This document shows, in pieces, positions 16,613 to 24,973 of a DNA stretch of 64,000 nt. The DNA is from Planosporangium mesophilum (lineage in GTDB: Bacteria > Actinomycetota > Actinomycetes > Mycobacteriales > Micromonosporaceae). Under the pieces are notes generated by a model, which was not told where the DNA came from, searched no databases, and saw only the letters and a list, made by a program, of their open reading frames with translations. Every line of letters starts with the position of its first letter. The stretch's first letter is position 1. The stretch is from contig NZ_BOON01000031.1 of NCBI RefSeq assembly GCF_016863255.1, forward strand, positions 62,001 to 126,000, written 5' to 3'. Made by a program: the position numbers and the translations under genes.

Positions 16613-17205
16613 GCCGTCACTCCCTGCTCCTCCAGCGCGAGCCGCAACGCCCGGAGGGCGTAGTAGACCCGTGACTTGACCGTGCCGACGGGCACGCCGA
16701 GGACCTCGGCGGCTTCCTGCACCGTGCGGCCGCGGAAATACGTCTCGACAACAACCTCGCGGTGGGCTGCGCTCAACGACCGCAGCGCGTCCGTGAGGAC
16801 CAGCAGTTGCAGCACCCGGTCGGTCTGGTCGGCCGTGGCCACGGTCGCCAGCGGGGCGTCGTCGGTCTCCGGCGGCCGCGCCTTGCGGCTGCGGTACCCG
16901 TCGATGACGATGCGGCGGGCCACCGCGACCAGCCACGGCCGTACCGAGGTGTGGCCGCTGGTGGTCAGTTCGCGGGCGTGGCGCCAGGCCCGCAGCAGCG
17001 TCTCCTGTACCACGTCCTCGGCGCGCTGGCGGTCGCCGCCGGTCAGCCGCAACACGAACAGCAGCAGCCCGTCGGCGTGCTCGGCGTACAGCGACCGGAC
17101 CAGTTCCTCGTCGCGCGCCGCCGACCCCGACGCCCGGTCGCGATCCGACGGCCCCGCCCCCTGGTCGCGACCACGTCTGGCGCCTCGCTCCGTCAACGCC
17201 GGCAC
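16609..17205 (-). CDS. ECF RNA polymerase sigma factor (SigK/SigL-like)
   Basis: About 198 residues from the GTG at 17205. Region 2 reads LYAEHADGLLLFVLRLTGG...AEDVVQETLLRAWRHA. Region 4 reads LSAAHREVVVETYFRGRTVQEAAEVLGVPVGTVKSRVYYALRAL. The frame is open to 17373, but the added part contains a 10-bp non-triplet repeat (17257-17286), so the longer start is unlikely; the exact start is uncertain. Coupled with its anti-sigma factor (ATGA overlap). The divergent lipoprotein gene with a TGAACC-type promoter is a probable target, as in mycobacterial SigK/SigL loci. Confidence 0.85.
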   Translation of the reverse strand: MPALTERGARRGRDQGAGPSDRDRASGSAARDEELVRSLYAEHADGLLLFVLRLTGGDRQRAEDVVQETLLRAWRHARELTTSGHTSVRPWLVAVARRIVIDGYRSRKARPPETDDAPLATVATADQTDRVLQLLVLTDALRSLSAAHREVVVETYFRGRTVQEAAEVLGVPVGTVKSRVYYALRALRLALEEQGVTA

Positions 17206-17256
17206 CGGCCGAGTGGGCGCACCGCGACCGTACGGGTCACCGGGACCACCGCCATC

Positions 17257-17286
17257 ACCTCCGTCGACCTCCGTCGACCTCCGTGG
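17257..17286. repeat. 10-bp tandem repeat upstream of the sigma gene
   Basis: Three units of ACCTCCGTCG (the last with one change). A 10-bp period is incompatible with coding, which supports a sigma start downstream of it. Confidence 0.75.
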
Positions 17287-17382
17287 ACACTCGACGGGAG
17301 ATACGCACGAGCCGCGCCGTCGGCTCAATCCGCCGGCGATGACTTTCCGTCGGCTCTCAATCGTCGAAGCCACTCACCCGGT

Positions 17383-17411
17383 TGAACCGCTCGCGCGGGT
17401 CGGCGCGTAGG
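17383..17411 (+). promoter_or_regulatory. Candidate ECF-type promoter of the lipoprotein gene
   Basis: TGAACC (17383-17388) and CGTAGG (17406-17411) are separated by 17 bp, the AAC/CGT pattern of ECF promoters of the SigK/SigL class. It lies 58 bp upstream of the lipoprotein start and beside the sigma gene. This is inference from pattern. Confidence 0.5.
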
Positions 17412-17413
17412 TT

Positions 17414-17445
17414 CTACCGTCACACCGACCTACCGTCACACCGAT
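17414..17445 (+). repeat. 16-bp direct repeat in the 5' leader
   Basis: CTACCGTCACACCGAC is repeated once (17430-17445, last base changed), directly after the candidate ECF promoter and before the ribosome binding site of the lipoprotein. Confidence 0.8.
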
Positions 17446-17468
17446 CGATCCGACGAAGGAGCGTCCGC

Positions 17469-17960
17469 GTGCGCCGACCGATCGTGGCAGCCCTGGCCAT
17501 GGCCGCCGTCCTGTCCGCCACGGCGTGCGGCTCCCCCGACCCGATCGAGGTCGCCGCCCCCGCCAGCCCGCTGCCGGCCGCCGAGATCCGGGGCACGGCT
17601 GTGCTGCGCGCCGAGAACCTGCCGCAGGTGGGAGCCGTGGTCGTCGACGGCGGCGGTTACACGCTGTACCGGTTCGACCGGGACAGCGCCCGGCCGCCGA
17701 AGAGCACCTGCCTCGAGGACTGCTGGATGAAGTGGCCACCGGTGATCGACACCGGCGACCTCCGGCTGGAGGGCATCGACCAGGGCCTCGTCGGCAGCGT
17801 GGTACGCCCGGACTCCACCCGCCAGGTCACGATCGGCGGCTGGCCGGTCTACCGGTACGCCGGTGACGCGGCACCGGGCGAGACCAAGGGGCACGGCGTG
17901 GGCAACACGTGGTTCGCCGTGACGCCGCAGGGCCGGAAGGCAACCGGCTCGACCGGCTGA
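17469..17960 (+). CDS. Secreted lipoprotein of the COG4315 (YxFxxD repeat) type
   Basis: 163 residues from the GTG at 17469 with AAGGAG upstream. The signal peptide ends in a lipobox with ATAC followed by GS. The mature part has two copies of the pattern aromatic-x-aromatic-x-x-D/A: YTLYRFDRDS with CLEDCWMKWPP, and WPVYRYAGD followed by GETKGHGVGNTWFAV. This is the haem/redox-associated COG4315 fold of unknown function common in actinobacteria. Two cysteines in CLEDC may be redox active. It is divergent from the ECF sigma/anti-sigma pair and probably its target. Confidence 0.82.
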   Translation: MRRPIVAALAMAAVLSATACGSPDPIEVAAPASPLPAAEIRGTAVLRAENLPQVGAVVVDGGGYTLYRFDRDSARPPKSTCLEDCWMKWPPVIDTGDLRLEGIDQGLVGSVVRPDSTRQVTIGGWPVYRYAGDAAPGETKGHGVGNTWFAVTPQGRKATGSTG

Positions 17961-18075
17961 CGAAATCATAAATTTCTATTAGATGGCCTTTAAGTCCGTA
18001 CCAGCGTCCGCGTCGGCCGGGCCGGACCGGATCTACGCTCGGGGTCCGAGAACCGGTCTGAAGCGGAGGTTGCGC

Positions 18076-18927
18076 GTGGACGCGCCCCACACGACGCCCA
18101 CGTCGGTCTGGAGCCTCGAGCCGCCCGTGCCGGCGGACCCGCCACGGCACCGGCACCGGTCGCCCCGCCGACGTACCGGCGTGCACCCCGCGCTCGTCGC
18201 GGCGGTCGCCGCCGTGGCCGTCGGCCTCTCGTCAGCGGTCGGCGCGCTCGCCTTCGGCACCCCCGCCACCCGCGCGGCAAAGGCGCCGACAACCTCGGGC
18301 GTACTGGAGATCGCGACGGCGACGCAGGCGGAATCCCCGGCGGCGGTCGGCCGGTCGGGGCTGGCCGCGGCGGACGGATCAGCCACGGCGAGCCCGGCCG
18401 TACCCGTACCCGCGCCCCCGGCAGCCGGAGAACCGGCGGCCGGTGGACCCGCGCCGGCCCCCGCAGCGCCCGCACCGCCTGCCGCCCCGGCGGCACCCGT
18501 ACCGTCACCACCCTCGGCCGACCCGCCACCGCCCGCCGACGCCGGCGCCGAGTCGCTGCTGCTGACGCTGGTCAACCAGGCGCGGGCCACGGTCAACTGC
18601 GTGGCGCTCACCGTCGATCCCCGGCTCGCCGCCGCCGCGCGGGCCCACTCGGCCGACATGGCCGACCGCCGCTACTTCGCCCACGACACCCCGGACGGCG
18701 TCGGCGTCGGCACCCGCGTCACCAACGCCGGGTACCAGTGGTCGGCCGTGGGCGAGAACATCGCCAAGGGGCAGCAGGACGCCACCGCCGTCCTGCGGGC
18801 CTGGCTGAACAGCCCGGGGCACCGGGCCAACATCCTCAACTGCCGCTACACCAACATCGGGATCGGGCTGGCGTATCAGGACGGTACGCCACTGTGGACC
18901 CAGGACTTCGGCGCCCCTCTTCCCTGA
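18076..18927 (+). CDS. CAP-domain (SCP/PR1) secreted protein
   Basis: 283 residues. The GTG at 18076 is chosen for its GGAGG six bases upstream. A cytoplasmic basic region, one hydrophobic helix (about 40-60) and a long Ala/Pro linker (to about 155) precede a C-terminal CAP domain: NQARATVNC, ARAHSADMADRRYFAHDTPDG, GENIAKG, WLNSPGHRANILN and GIGLAYQDGTPLWTQDFG. Its cavity histidines and glutamate are present (H of FAHD, E of GENI, H of PGHR). Extracellular; bacterial CAP proteins often bind small ligands. Transcription ends in the 19-bp hairpin overlapping its stop codon. Confidence 0.85.
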   Translation: MDAPHTTPTSVWSLEPPVPADPPRHRHRSPRRRTGVHPALVAAVAAVAVGLSSAVGALAFGTPATRAAKAPTTSGVLEIATATQAESPAAVGRSGLAAADGSATASPAVPVPAPPAAGEPAAGGPAPAPAAPAPPAAPAAPVPSPPSADPPPPADAGAESLLLTLVNQARATVNCVALTVDPRLAAAARAHSADMADRRYFAHDTPDGVGVGTRVTNAGYQWSAVGENIAKGQQDATAVLRAWLNSPGHRANILNCRYTNIGIGLAYQDGTPLWTQDFGAPLP

Positions 18928-18974
18928 TCACCGAGAGTTTGTGCTGCCCGGACGACACAAACTCTCGGTGATCA
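18925..18974. terminator. Strong bidirectional terminator hairpin
   Basis: Perfect 19-bp inverted repeat (18925-18943 and 18956-18974) with a 12-nt loop. The left arm starts at the TGA of the CAP gene and the right arm ends 15 bp before the stop of the convergent M1 peptidase gene. The stem is unusually AT-containing (GAGAGTTTGTG) for this genome. Confidence 0.85.
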
Positions 18975-18989
18975 TGGGAGGGGCCGCGC

Positions 18990-20495
18990 TCAGTGGTGCA
19001 GCGCGGCGTGCGTCTCCTCGATCTTCTGCCATGACTTCGGCTGCGCGGGGATGGCACGGGCGGCCATCGTGGACGGGCTACCGAGGTTCGGGCGGCCCGG
19101 GGTGAACAGCCAGGTCGTGAACAGCGCGTCCAGGTCCTTGCCCGACATCTTCTCGGCCAGTGCCTGGAACTGCTCGATGGTGGCGTTGCCGTACCGGTGG
19201 CTCGCGGTCCACTCGCGCAGGATGCTGAAGAACGTGTCGTCGCCGACGGCCAGCCGCAACTGGTGCAGCGTCATCGCGCCCCGGTCGTACACGGCGGCGT
19301 GGAACGGGTCCTGCGCACCCGGGTCCCCGGGCTTCACCTGCCAGAACGGGTCGTCCGGCGGGTACAGGGCGTAGGTGTAGTCGAACAGTTCCTGGGCCGT
19401 ACCCTCGCCCTGCGCCTCGGACCACAGCCACTCCGCGTAGCTGGCGAAGCCCTCGTTGAGCCAGATGTTGCGCCAGTCCGCCACCGACACCGAGTCGCCG
19501 AACCACTGGTGGGCGTTCTCGTGCACCACCACGTACATGTTGGACCCGCGCCGGAAGAACCGGCCGTCGTACATCGGCCGGGTCTGGTCCTCAAGGGCGT
19601 ACCCCATGCTCGCGGGCGGCGTCACGACCCCGCCGCGCGCCTCGAACGGGTACGGGCCGAAGACGGTGCTCTCCCAGTCGACCACCTCGGAGGTTCGCTC
19701 GACGCTGGCCCGGGCGGCGTCCGCGAACTCGCCGAGGTTGTCGGAGTACGCGTTGATGACCGGCTGGCCGGACACCGACGTGTCGGTGCGGATCTCGTAC
19801 TGGCCGATCGCCATGAACGCCAGGTAGGTCGCCATCGGCTTGGTCGAGCGCCAGTACCAGCGGCTCCAGCCGGACAGTTCCCGGACGGGCTGGCTGGGCA
19901 TCACACCGTTACTGACGACCTGGGTGCCGTCCGGTACCAGTACCGCGATGTCGAACGTCGCCTTGTCGGTGGGGTGGTCGTTGCTCGGGAACCACCACCA
20001 GGCGATCTCGGGCTCGCCGACCGCGAGCGCGCCGTCGGAGGTACGCACCCAGGAGGTGAAGCCGTTGACCTTGACGGCCGACGGCGTGTCGGCGTACTGG
20101 ACGACGACCGTGAGCTGCTGGCCGGCGTTGACCGGCCGGGCCGGCTTGACCACGAGTTCGTGGGCGCCCTGACGGGCGAAGGACGCCTGCCAGCCGTTGA
20201 CCCGTACCGAGGTGACCGCGAGGGCGAAGTCCAGGTTGAACTGCGACAGGTCCTGCGTGGCGCGGGCCAGGATGGTCGTGGTGCCGGTCAGCTTGTCGGT
20301 GTCCGGCCAGTACCGCAGCCGTACGTCGTAGTGCGAGACGTCGTATCCACCGTTGCCGTAGTCGGGGTAGTAGCTGTCGCCGACCCCGGGGCCACCCGGC
20401 GCCGGAGCGGCGCGTGGACGCACGGTCGCGCTGGCCGGGGTGCCGGCCAGGGCGACCGCCAGGACGGTCGTGACTGCCACCAGTGCTCGCCGCAC
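18990..20495 (-). CDS. Secreted M1-family metallopeptidase
   Basis: 501 residues from the GTG at 20495, which has GGAAGGAG upstream and gives a clean signal peptide (cleavage near ASA). Zinc site HENAHQWFGD with the third ligand in NEGFASYAEWLW. The exopeptidase-type motif is ASMGYALEDQTRP in place of GAMEN, as in other actinobacterial members. The N-terminal beta-saddle domain contains YDVSHYDVRLRYWPDTDKL. The usual C-terminal ARM-like domain is reduced. Likely an extracellular aminopeptidase. Convergent with the CAP gene and divergent from the ROK regulator. Confidence 0.88.
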   Translation of the reverse strand: MRRALVAVTTVLAVALAGTPASATVRPRAAPAPGGPGVGDSYYPDYGNGGYDVSHYDVRLRYWPDTDKLTGTTTILARATQDLSQFNLDFALAVTSVRVNGWQASFARQGAHELVVKPARPVNAGQQLTVVVQYADTPSAVKVNGFTSWVRTSDGALAVGEPEIAWWWFPSNDHPTDKATFDIAVLVPDGTQVVSNGVMPSQPVRELSGWSRWYWRSTKPMATYLAFMAIGQYEIRTDTSVSGQPVINAYSDNLGEFADAARASVERTSEVVDWESTVFGPYPFEARGGVVTPPASMGYALEDQTRPMYDGRFFRRGSNMYVVVHENAHQWFGDSVSVADWRNIWLNEGFASYAEWLWSEAQGEGTAQELFDYTYALYPPDDPFWQVKPGDPGAQDPFHAAVYDRGAMTLHQLRLAVGDDTFFSILREWTASHRYGNATIEQFQALAEKMSGKDLDALFTTWLFTPGRPNLGSPSTMAARAIPAQPKSWQKIEETHAALHH

Positions 20496-20580
20496 GATGG
20501 GGCTCCTTCCGTAGCGGGGCGGCGAGCGATGCGGTCCGCGCCGGATCGCCGACCCGGGTTTGGTCGTCCGGCGAAACGTA

Positions 20581-20601
20581 TCGAAGGATGTAAACCTTCG
20601 A
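20581..20601. promoter_or_regulatory. Inverted repeat upstream of the M1 peptidase
   Basis: TCGAAGG and CCTTCGA, 7 bp each and separated by 7 bp (ATGTAAA), lie about 85 bp upstream of the peptidase start in a less GC-rich stretch. It could be an operator or a leader hairpin. Confidence 0.4.
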
Positions 20602-20784
20602 AACCCCATATCGCACCGATGGGGTACGGCGAGGGCGCGCGGCTGAGCGGAACGTTTCCCGCTGCGCGGAATTTCCTGTTGCACGGATTCACGTCCGTTG
20701 TCGTCCCGGTCGTTCCACGCTGCGTATCGCGACCGTTACAGTGCTCGCGTTCGCAAGCCGCCGACCGATGAGGAGGGCCCCGGG

Positions 20785-21999
20785 GTGCACCGACGCTCCT
20801 GGCTACCGGAAGACGTACGTGCGCACAACCGGGGACTGCTGCTGAGACTGCTCGCCGAACAGGGCGCGCTGTCCCGCCGGGACCTGGCCGGCCGGACCGG
20901 GCTGAGCATCCCGACCGTGGCCTCGATCGTCACCGACCTCGCCGACGAGGGGTACGTGATCGAGTCCGTCCCGCCGGTCCGCCACACGCGTCGCGGGCCC
21001 CGCCCGTCCGTGGTGACGCTGTCGCGGGACGGGTACGCGTTCCTCGGCGTCGACATCGGCGCCGAGGAACTCCGGATCGGCCTGGTCGACCTGTCGGGCC
21101 TGGTCGTGGCTGCCACCCGGGTACCGCTGGAGCGCGGCGCGGCCGCGCCGCGGGTCATCGACGCCGCGGTGGCCGCCGCCACCCCGATGCTCGAGTCGAC
21201 CGAGCGCACCACCGTCGCCATCGGCGTCGGCGTGCCCGGTCCGGTCGACGACGGGCGCCGCCGGTGCATGCTGTCGCTGGCGCTCGGCTGGCGCAACGTG
21301 GACATCGCCGACCGGTTCGAGTGCGCGTTCGACCGGCCGACCGTGGTCGAGTACAACGTCCGCGCGATGGCGATGGCCGAGGCGCGGCACGGGCTGGGTC
21401 AACGGGCCGAGAACCTGCTGTACGTGCACGTCGGCGACGGCGTCGGCTTCGGGTTCGTGGTGGACGGCCAGCCGTTCCGGCAGGGCGCCCACGGCGTGTC
21501 CGAACTGGGGCACCATCGGGTGGCCGCCGACGGGCCGCGCTGCCCGTGCGGGTCGGTCGGCTGCCTGGAGGCGATGCTGTCCGAGCCGAGCCTGCGCGCG
21601 CGGGTCGGGCGGGCGGCCGGCGACAGCGCGGTGCTGGCGCGGGCCGAGCGCGAGCACCCCGCGCCGCTGGACGCGCTCGACGCGGCGGCACACGCCGGCG
21701 ACGAGGCCGCGGCCGCCGTGCTCGACGAGTTCGCCGAGCACCTGAGTACGGCGATCGCCGTCAACGTCAACGTCTTCAGTCCGACCCGGGTGGCGCTGGG
21801 TGGCATCGTCGCGACCGCGCCGAAGGAGGTACTGAGGCGGGTACAGGCCGCGACCCGGGAGAAGATCTGCTCGGTCCTGCGCCACCAGGTCATCGTCGAG
21901 GCCTCGGCGCTGGGCCGGCACGCCGGCCTGCTGGGCGCCGCGATCGGCGCCCTCGACGAGGTCTTCTACCAGCGGGGCGCGGTACCGGCACAGCCGTAG
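20785..21999 (+). CDS. ROK-family transcriptional regulator
   Basis: 404 residues from the GTG at 20785 with GAGGAGG upstream. The N-terminal MarR-like winged helix (GALSRRDLAGRTGLSIPTVASIVTDL) is followed by a ROK sugar-kinase-like domain: FLGVDIGAEELRIGLVDL, VGVPGPVD, then HVGDGVGFGFVVDG, and the zinc-binding CPCGSVGCLEA with the preceding ELGHH. It is NagC/XylR-like and senses a sugar or amino sugar. The DxGxT phosphate loop reads DIGAEE, so it is probably not a kinase. It lies at the head of the ABC/amino-sugar-kinase/peptidase region and probably controls it. Confidence 0.87.
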   Translation: MHRRSWLPEDVRAHNRGLLLRLLAEQGALSRRDLAGRTGLSIPTVASIVTDLADEGYVIESVPPVRHTRRGPRPSVVTLSRDGYAFLGVDIGAEELRIGLVDLSGLVVAATRVPLERGAAAPRVIDAAVAAATPMLESTERTTVAIGVGVPGPVDDGRRRCMLSLALGWRNVDIADRFECAFDRPTVVEYNVRAMAMAEARHGLGQRAENLLYVHVGDGVGFGFVVDGQPFRQGAHGVSELGHHRVAADGPRCPCGSVGCLEAMLSEPSLRARVGRAAGDSAVLARAEREHPAPLDALDAAAHAGDEAAAAVLDEFAEHLSTAIAVNVNVFSPTRVALGGIVATAPKEVLRRVQAATREKICSVLRHQVIVEASALGRHAGLLGAAIGALDEVFYQRGAVPAQP

Positions 22000-22032
22000 C
22001 GCAGCGAGGTGCCAATGAGCACAGCCGTACTG

Positions 22033-22839
22033 CTACTCGAGACCCGGCGTCGCGCTGGCGACGATGACCCGGGTCCCCGCCTCCTCCAGGGCGCGGACGA
22101 CCTCGGGGTCGGCGTCGGCGTCCGTGATGACCGCGGTGATCGCGGCGAGGGCGCAGACCCGGCCGACGGCCACCCGGCCCAGCTTCGAGGAGTCGGCCAG
22201 GAGGTAGCTCTCCCGCGCCTGGCGCAGGATGGCCTGCCGTACCGGGATCTCGTCCAGCCGGTCGCCGGTGACGCCGGCCTGCGGGTGGACCCCGTCGGCG
22301 GCGAGGAAGGCCCGGTCGGCGAAGAAGTCGGCGAAGAACCGCTCGGCCGCGCTGCCGACGCAGACCAGGTCGTCGCGGCGTACCTGCCCACCGGCCAGGT
22401 GCACCTCGACGCCGTCGCGGCCGGCCAGGTCGCCGGCGGTGGCGAGGGAGGTGCACAGCGCGCGCCCGGTGAAGGTGGCCGGCAGCGCGCGGGCCGCCTC
22501 TCCGACGGTGGTCCCGGCGTCGAAGACGATCGTCTCGCCGGGCTCGACGAGCGCGCCCGCGGCGGCGGCGATGGCCCGCTTGGGGTCCAGGCGTACCACG
22601 TCGCGCCCGTCGACCCCTTGCTCCCACCGGCGGTCGTCGGAGGCAACGGCACCGCCGTAGACCCGGCGCAGCAGGCCGCGGTCCTCCAGGACCTGCAGGT
22701 CGCGGCGGATCGTCTCGCCGGACACGGCGTACCGACGGGCCAGGTCGTCGACCCGGACGCGGGAGTCGCGGCGCAGTTGCGCGGCGATCTGCAGGCGCCG
22801 CTGCTCGGGGAGCACTGCGGGCAGCAGTTCTTCCTTCAT
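22033..22839 (-). CDS. DeoR-family regulator of sugar metabolism
   Basis: 268 residues. The N-terminal helix-turn-helix (RRLQIAAQLRRDSRVRVDDLARRYAVSGETIRRDLQ) and the DeoRC sensor domain (DPKRAIAAAAGALVEPGETIVFDAGTT, DGVHPQAGVT, LLADSSKLG) are complete. Such repressors respond to phosphorylated sugars. Divergent from the ABC binding-protein gene across 300 bp, and convergent with the ROK gene. Together with the adjacent kinases it suggests control by a sugar phosphate. Confidence 0.88.
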   Translation of the reverse strand: MKEELLPAVLPEQRRLQIAAQLRRDSRVRVDDLARRYAVSGETIRRDLQVLEDRGLLRRVYGGAVASDDRRWEQGVDGRDVVRLDPKRAIAAAAGALVEPGETIVFDAGTTVGEAARALPATFTGRALCTSLATAGDLAGRDGVEVHLAGGQVRRDDLVCVGSAAERFFADFFADRAFLAADGVHPQAGVTGDRLDEIPVRQAILRQARESYLLADSSKLGRVAVGRVCALAAITAVITDADADPEVVRALEEAGTRVIVASATPGLE

Positions 22840-23139
22840 CCGTTGACTCCGCCACTTCGCCGGGGGCTATCACGTCCAGGGTCGCCGCAGCCAGGATCGC
22901 CGCAGCCGGAATTGTACGAGTCGCCCCTGGTCATCGCGGCTGTCCCCGCCCCGTCGGAGCCTTCCACGGGGCCCGGTTCACCCGATGATCGTAACCCTTC
23001 GATGTGGATTTCTGTCAGTGTCGTTGTGGACTGTTGACGGTTCCTGATCGCGGTGCCAAACTCACCGCCACACCACGTCCACCAGCATCGATCCCGCAGT
23101 GCTCCTTGAACGCAGCGCCACACGAACCGTGAGGACGCC
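22840..23139. promoter_or_regulatory. Divergent intergenic region with weak promoter
   Basis: 300 bases without a gene between the DeoR and binding-protein genes. It contains TTGACG (23034-23039) and CAAACT (23057-23062) with a 17-bp spacer, a weak candidate promoter for the ABC operon. It also has a short direct repeat, TCGCCGCAGCC, at about 22880-22908. No clear operator palindrome was found. Confidence 0.4.
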
Positions 23140-24963
23140 ATGCCCCGTACCCCGAAACACCGCCGCCTGGCCACCGTGCTCGCCGTGGCCACCGCCTGCG
23201 CGGCGCTGGGCTTCCCCGCCGTGGCGTCCGCCGCTCCGGCCGACCAGTCGGCCGGGCCGAAGACGCTGACGATCGCCACCAACGGCAGTGTCGACTCGCT
23301 CAGCCCGTTCCTGGCCCAGCGCCTCCTGCCGACCCACATCCACCGGCTGATCTACGACTTCCTGACCAACTACGACCCCAAGGACGACCACGCCGTACCG
23401 GCGCTGGCGACGTCGTGGTCGACGTCGCCGGACAAGCTGGTGTGGACGTTCACGATCCGCGACGGGATGAAGTGGTCCGACGGGAAGCCGGTGACCGCCG
23501 AGGACATCGCCTGGACCTACAACCTGATCATGACGAGCCCGGACGCGGCCACCGGCAACGGCAACTTCGTGGTCAACTTCAAGAGCGTGGCCGCGCCGGA
23601 TCCCAAGACGCTGGTCATCACGCTGAGCAAGCCACAGGCGACGATGCTCGCCCTGGACATCCCGGTCGTACCCAAGCACGTGTGGGAGTCGCACGCGGCC
23701 GACATCGGGAAGTTCCACAACGACACCCAGTTCCCGATCGTGAGCAACGGGCCGTTCATCCTGTCCGGCTACGCCAAGGGGCAGTACATCGAGCTGACGG
23801 CGAACCCGAACTACTGGCGGGGCAAGCCGAAGTTCGACAAGGTGATCTACCGGTACTACAAGGACAGCGACGCGATGGTCGAGGCGCTGAAGAAGGGCGA
23901 GGCGCACTTCGTCAGCCCGCTGACCCCGGCGCAGTACAACGCGCTGGGCGACCGGCCGGAGATCACCCGGAACAAGGCCCAGGGCAAGCGCTTCTACGCC
24001 CTGGCCGCGAACCCCGGCGCCACCACCAAGTCCGGGCAGGCGTTCGGCGACGGCAGCCCGGCGCTGCGCGATTCGCAGTTCCGCCGGGCGCTGATGTACG
24101 CGATCGACTCCAAGACCCTCGTCGCCAAGACGCTGGGCGGCTACGGCGAACCGGGCGCGGGTTACCTGCCGCCGATCTGGGCGAACAACCACTGGAAGCC
24201 GGACGCGGCGGAGGCGTACACCCACAACCCGGACAAGGCCGGCGAGATGCTCGACGCCCTCGGGTACCGCAAGGGCGCCGACGGGATGCGCACCACGCCC
24301 GACGGCCAGCCGTTGACGCTGCGGCTGTTCGGCCAGACCCAGCGCGTCGACGACACGCAGAACGCCAGCTACATCAGCGAGTGGCTCAAGGGCGTCGGCG
24401 TCGGCGTGACGGTCAGCATGATGGACCAGGGCAAGCTCGCCGACGTGGAGACGGCCGGCAACTACGACCTCGCCTTCGACAGCTGGAGCACCAACCCGGA
24501 CCCGGACTTCGTCCTGTCGCTGCAGACCTGCGCCGGGCGCCCGGACACACCCGGGGCCTCCTTCCTCGGTGACACCTTCGTCTGCGACGCGACCTACGAC
24601 GAGCTCTACGCCCAGCAGATCACCGAGTACGACCAGGCCAAGCGCTCGGACCTCGTCAAGCGGATGCAGCAGCAGCTCTACCGCGGCGCGTACGTCAACG
24701 TCCTGTACTACGCCAATGTGCTGGAGGCGTACCGGTCCGACGTGATCGGCTCGATGCAGAAGCAGCCGCAGCCGAACGGGATGTACTACCCCCAGGACGG
24801 CTACTGGGCCTGGTGGTCGGCGACCCCGGCCACCGCGGCGCCGAAGAAGTCCGGGAACACCGGCGCGATCGTCGCCGGCGTCGCCACCGCCGCGATCATC
24901 GGCGCGGCGGGCGTCCTCTTCGCCACCCGCCGCCGGCGGGCAGGCGCGGACGACCGCGAGTAG
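23140..24963 (+). CDS. Opp/Dpp-type ABC substrate-binding protein with C-terminal membrane anchor
   Basis: 607 residues. Type I signal peptide (cleavage near ASA) without a lipobox cysteine. The body is an SBP_bac_5 domain: LVWTFTIRDGMKWSDGKPVTAEDIAWTYN, FSGYAKG-like NGPFILSGY, NPNYWRGKPKFDKVIY and FRRALMYAID. The last 45 residues form one hydrophobic helix followed by Arg-rich residues, so the protein is tethered by its C-terminus rather than by lipid. It binds oligopeptides or similar solutes. First gene of a five-gene ABC operon. Confidence 0.88.
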   Translation: MPRTPKHRRLATVLAVATACAALGFPAVASAAPADQSAGPKTLTIATNGSVDSLSPFLAQRLLPTHIHRLIYDFLTNYDPKDDHAVPALATSWSTSPDKLVWTFTIRDGMKWSDGKPVTAEDIAWTYNLIMTSPDAATGNGNFVVNFKSVAAPDPKTLVITLSKPQATMLALDIPVVPKHVWESHAADIGKFHNDTQFPIVSNGPFILSGYAKGQYIELTANPNYWRGKPKFDKVIYRYYKDSDAMVEALKKGEAHFVSPLTPAQYNALGDRPEITRNKAQGKRFYALAANPGATTKSGQAFGDGSPALRDSQFRRALMYAIDSKTLVAKTLGGYGEPGAGYLPPIWANNHWKPDAAEAYTHNPDKAGEMLDALGYRKGADGMRTTPDGQPLTLRLFGQTQRVDDTQNASYISEWLKGVGVGVTVSMMDQGKLADVETAGNYDLAFDSWSTNPDPDFVLSLQTCAGRPDTPGASFLGDTFVCDATYDELYAQQITEYDQAKRSDLVKRMQQQLYRGAYVNVLYYANVLEAYRSDVIGSMQKQPQPNGMYYPQDGYWAWWSATPATAAPKKSGNTGAIVAGVATAAIIGAAGVLFATRRRRAGADDRE

Positions 24964-24973
24964 ACGCCGCACC

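Noticed and set aside
17206-17373. Longer N-terminus of the ECF sigma factor
   Set aside because: The added stretch contains a 10-bp repeat that does not keep frame and has no ribosome binding site. Typical ECF length is reached from 17205.
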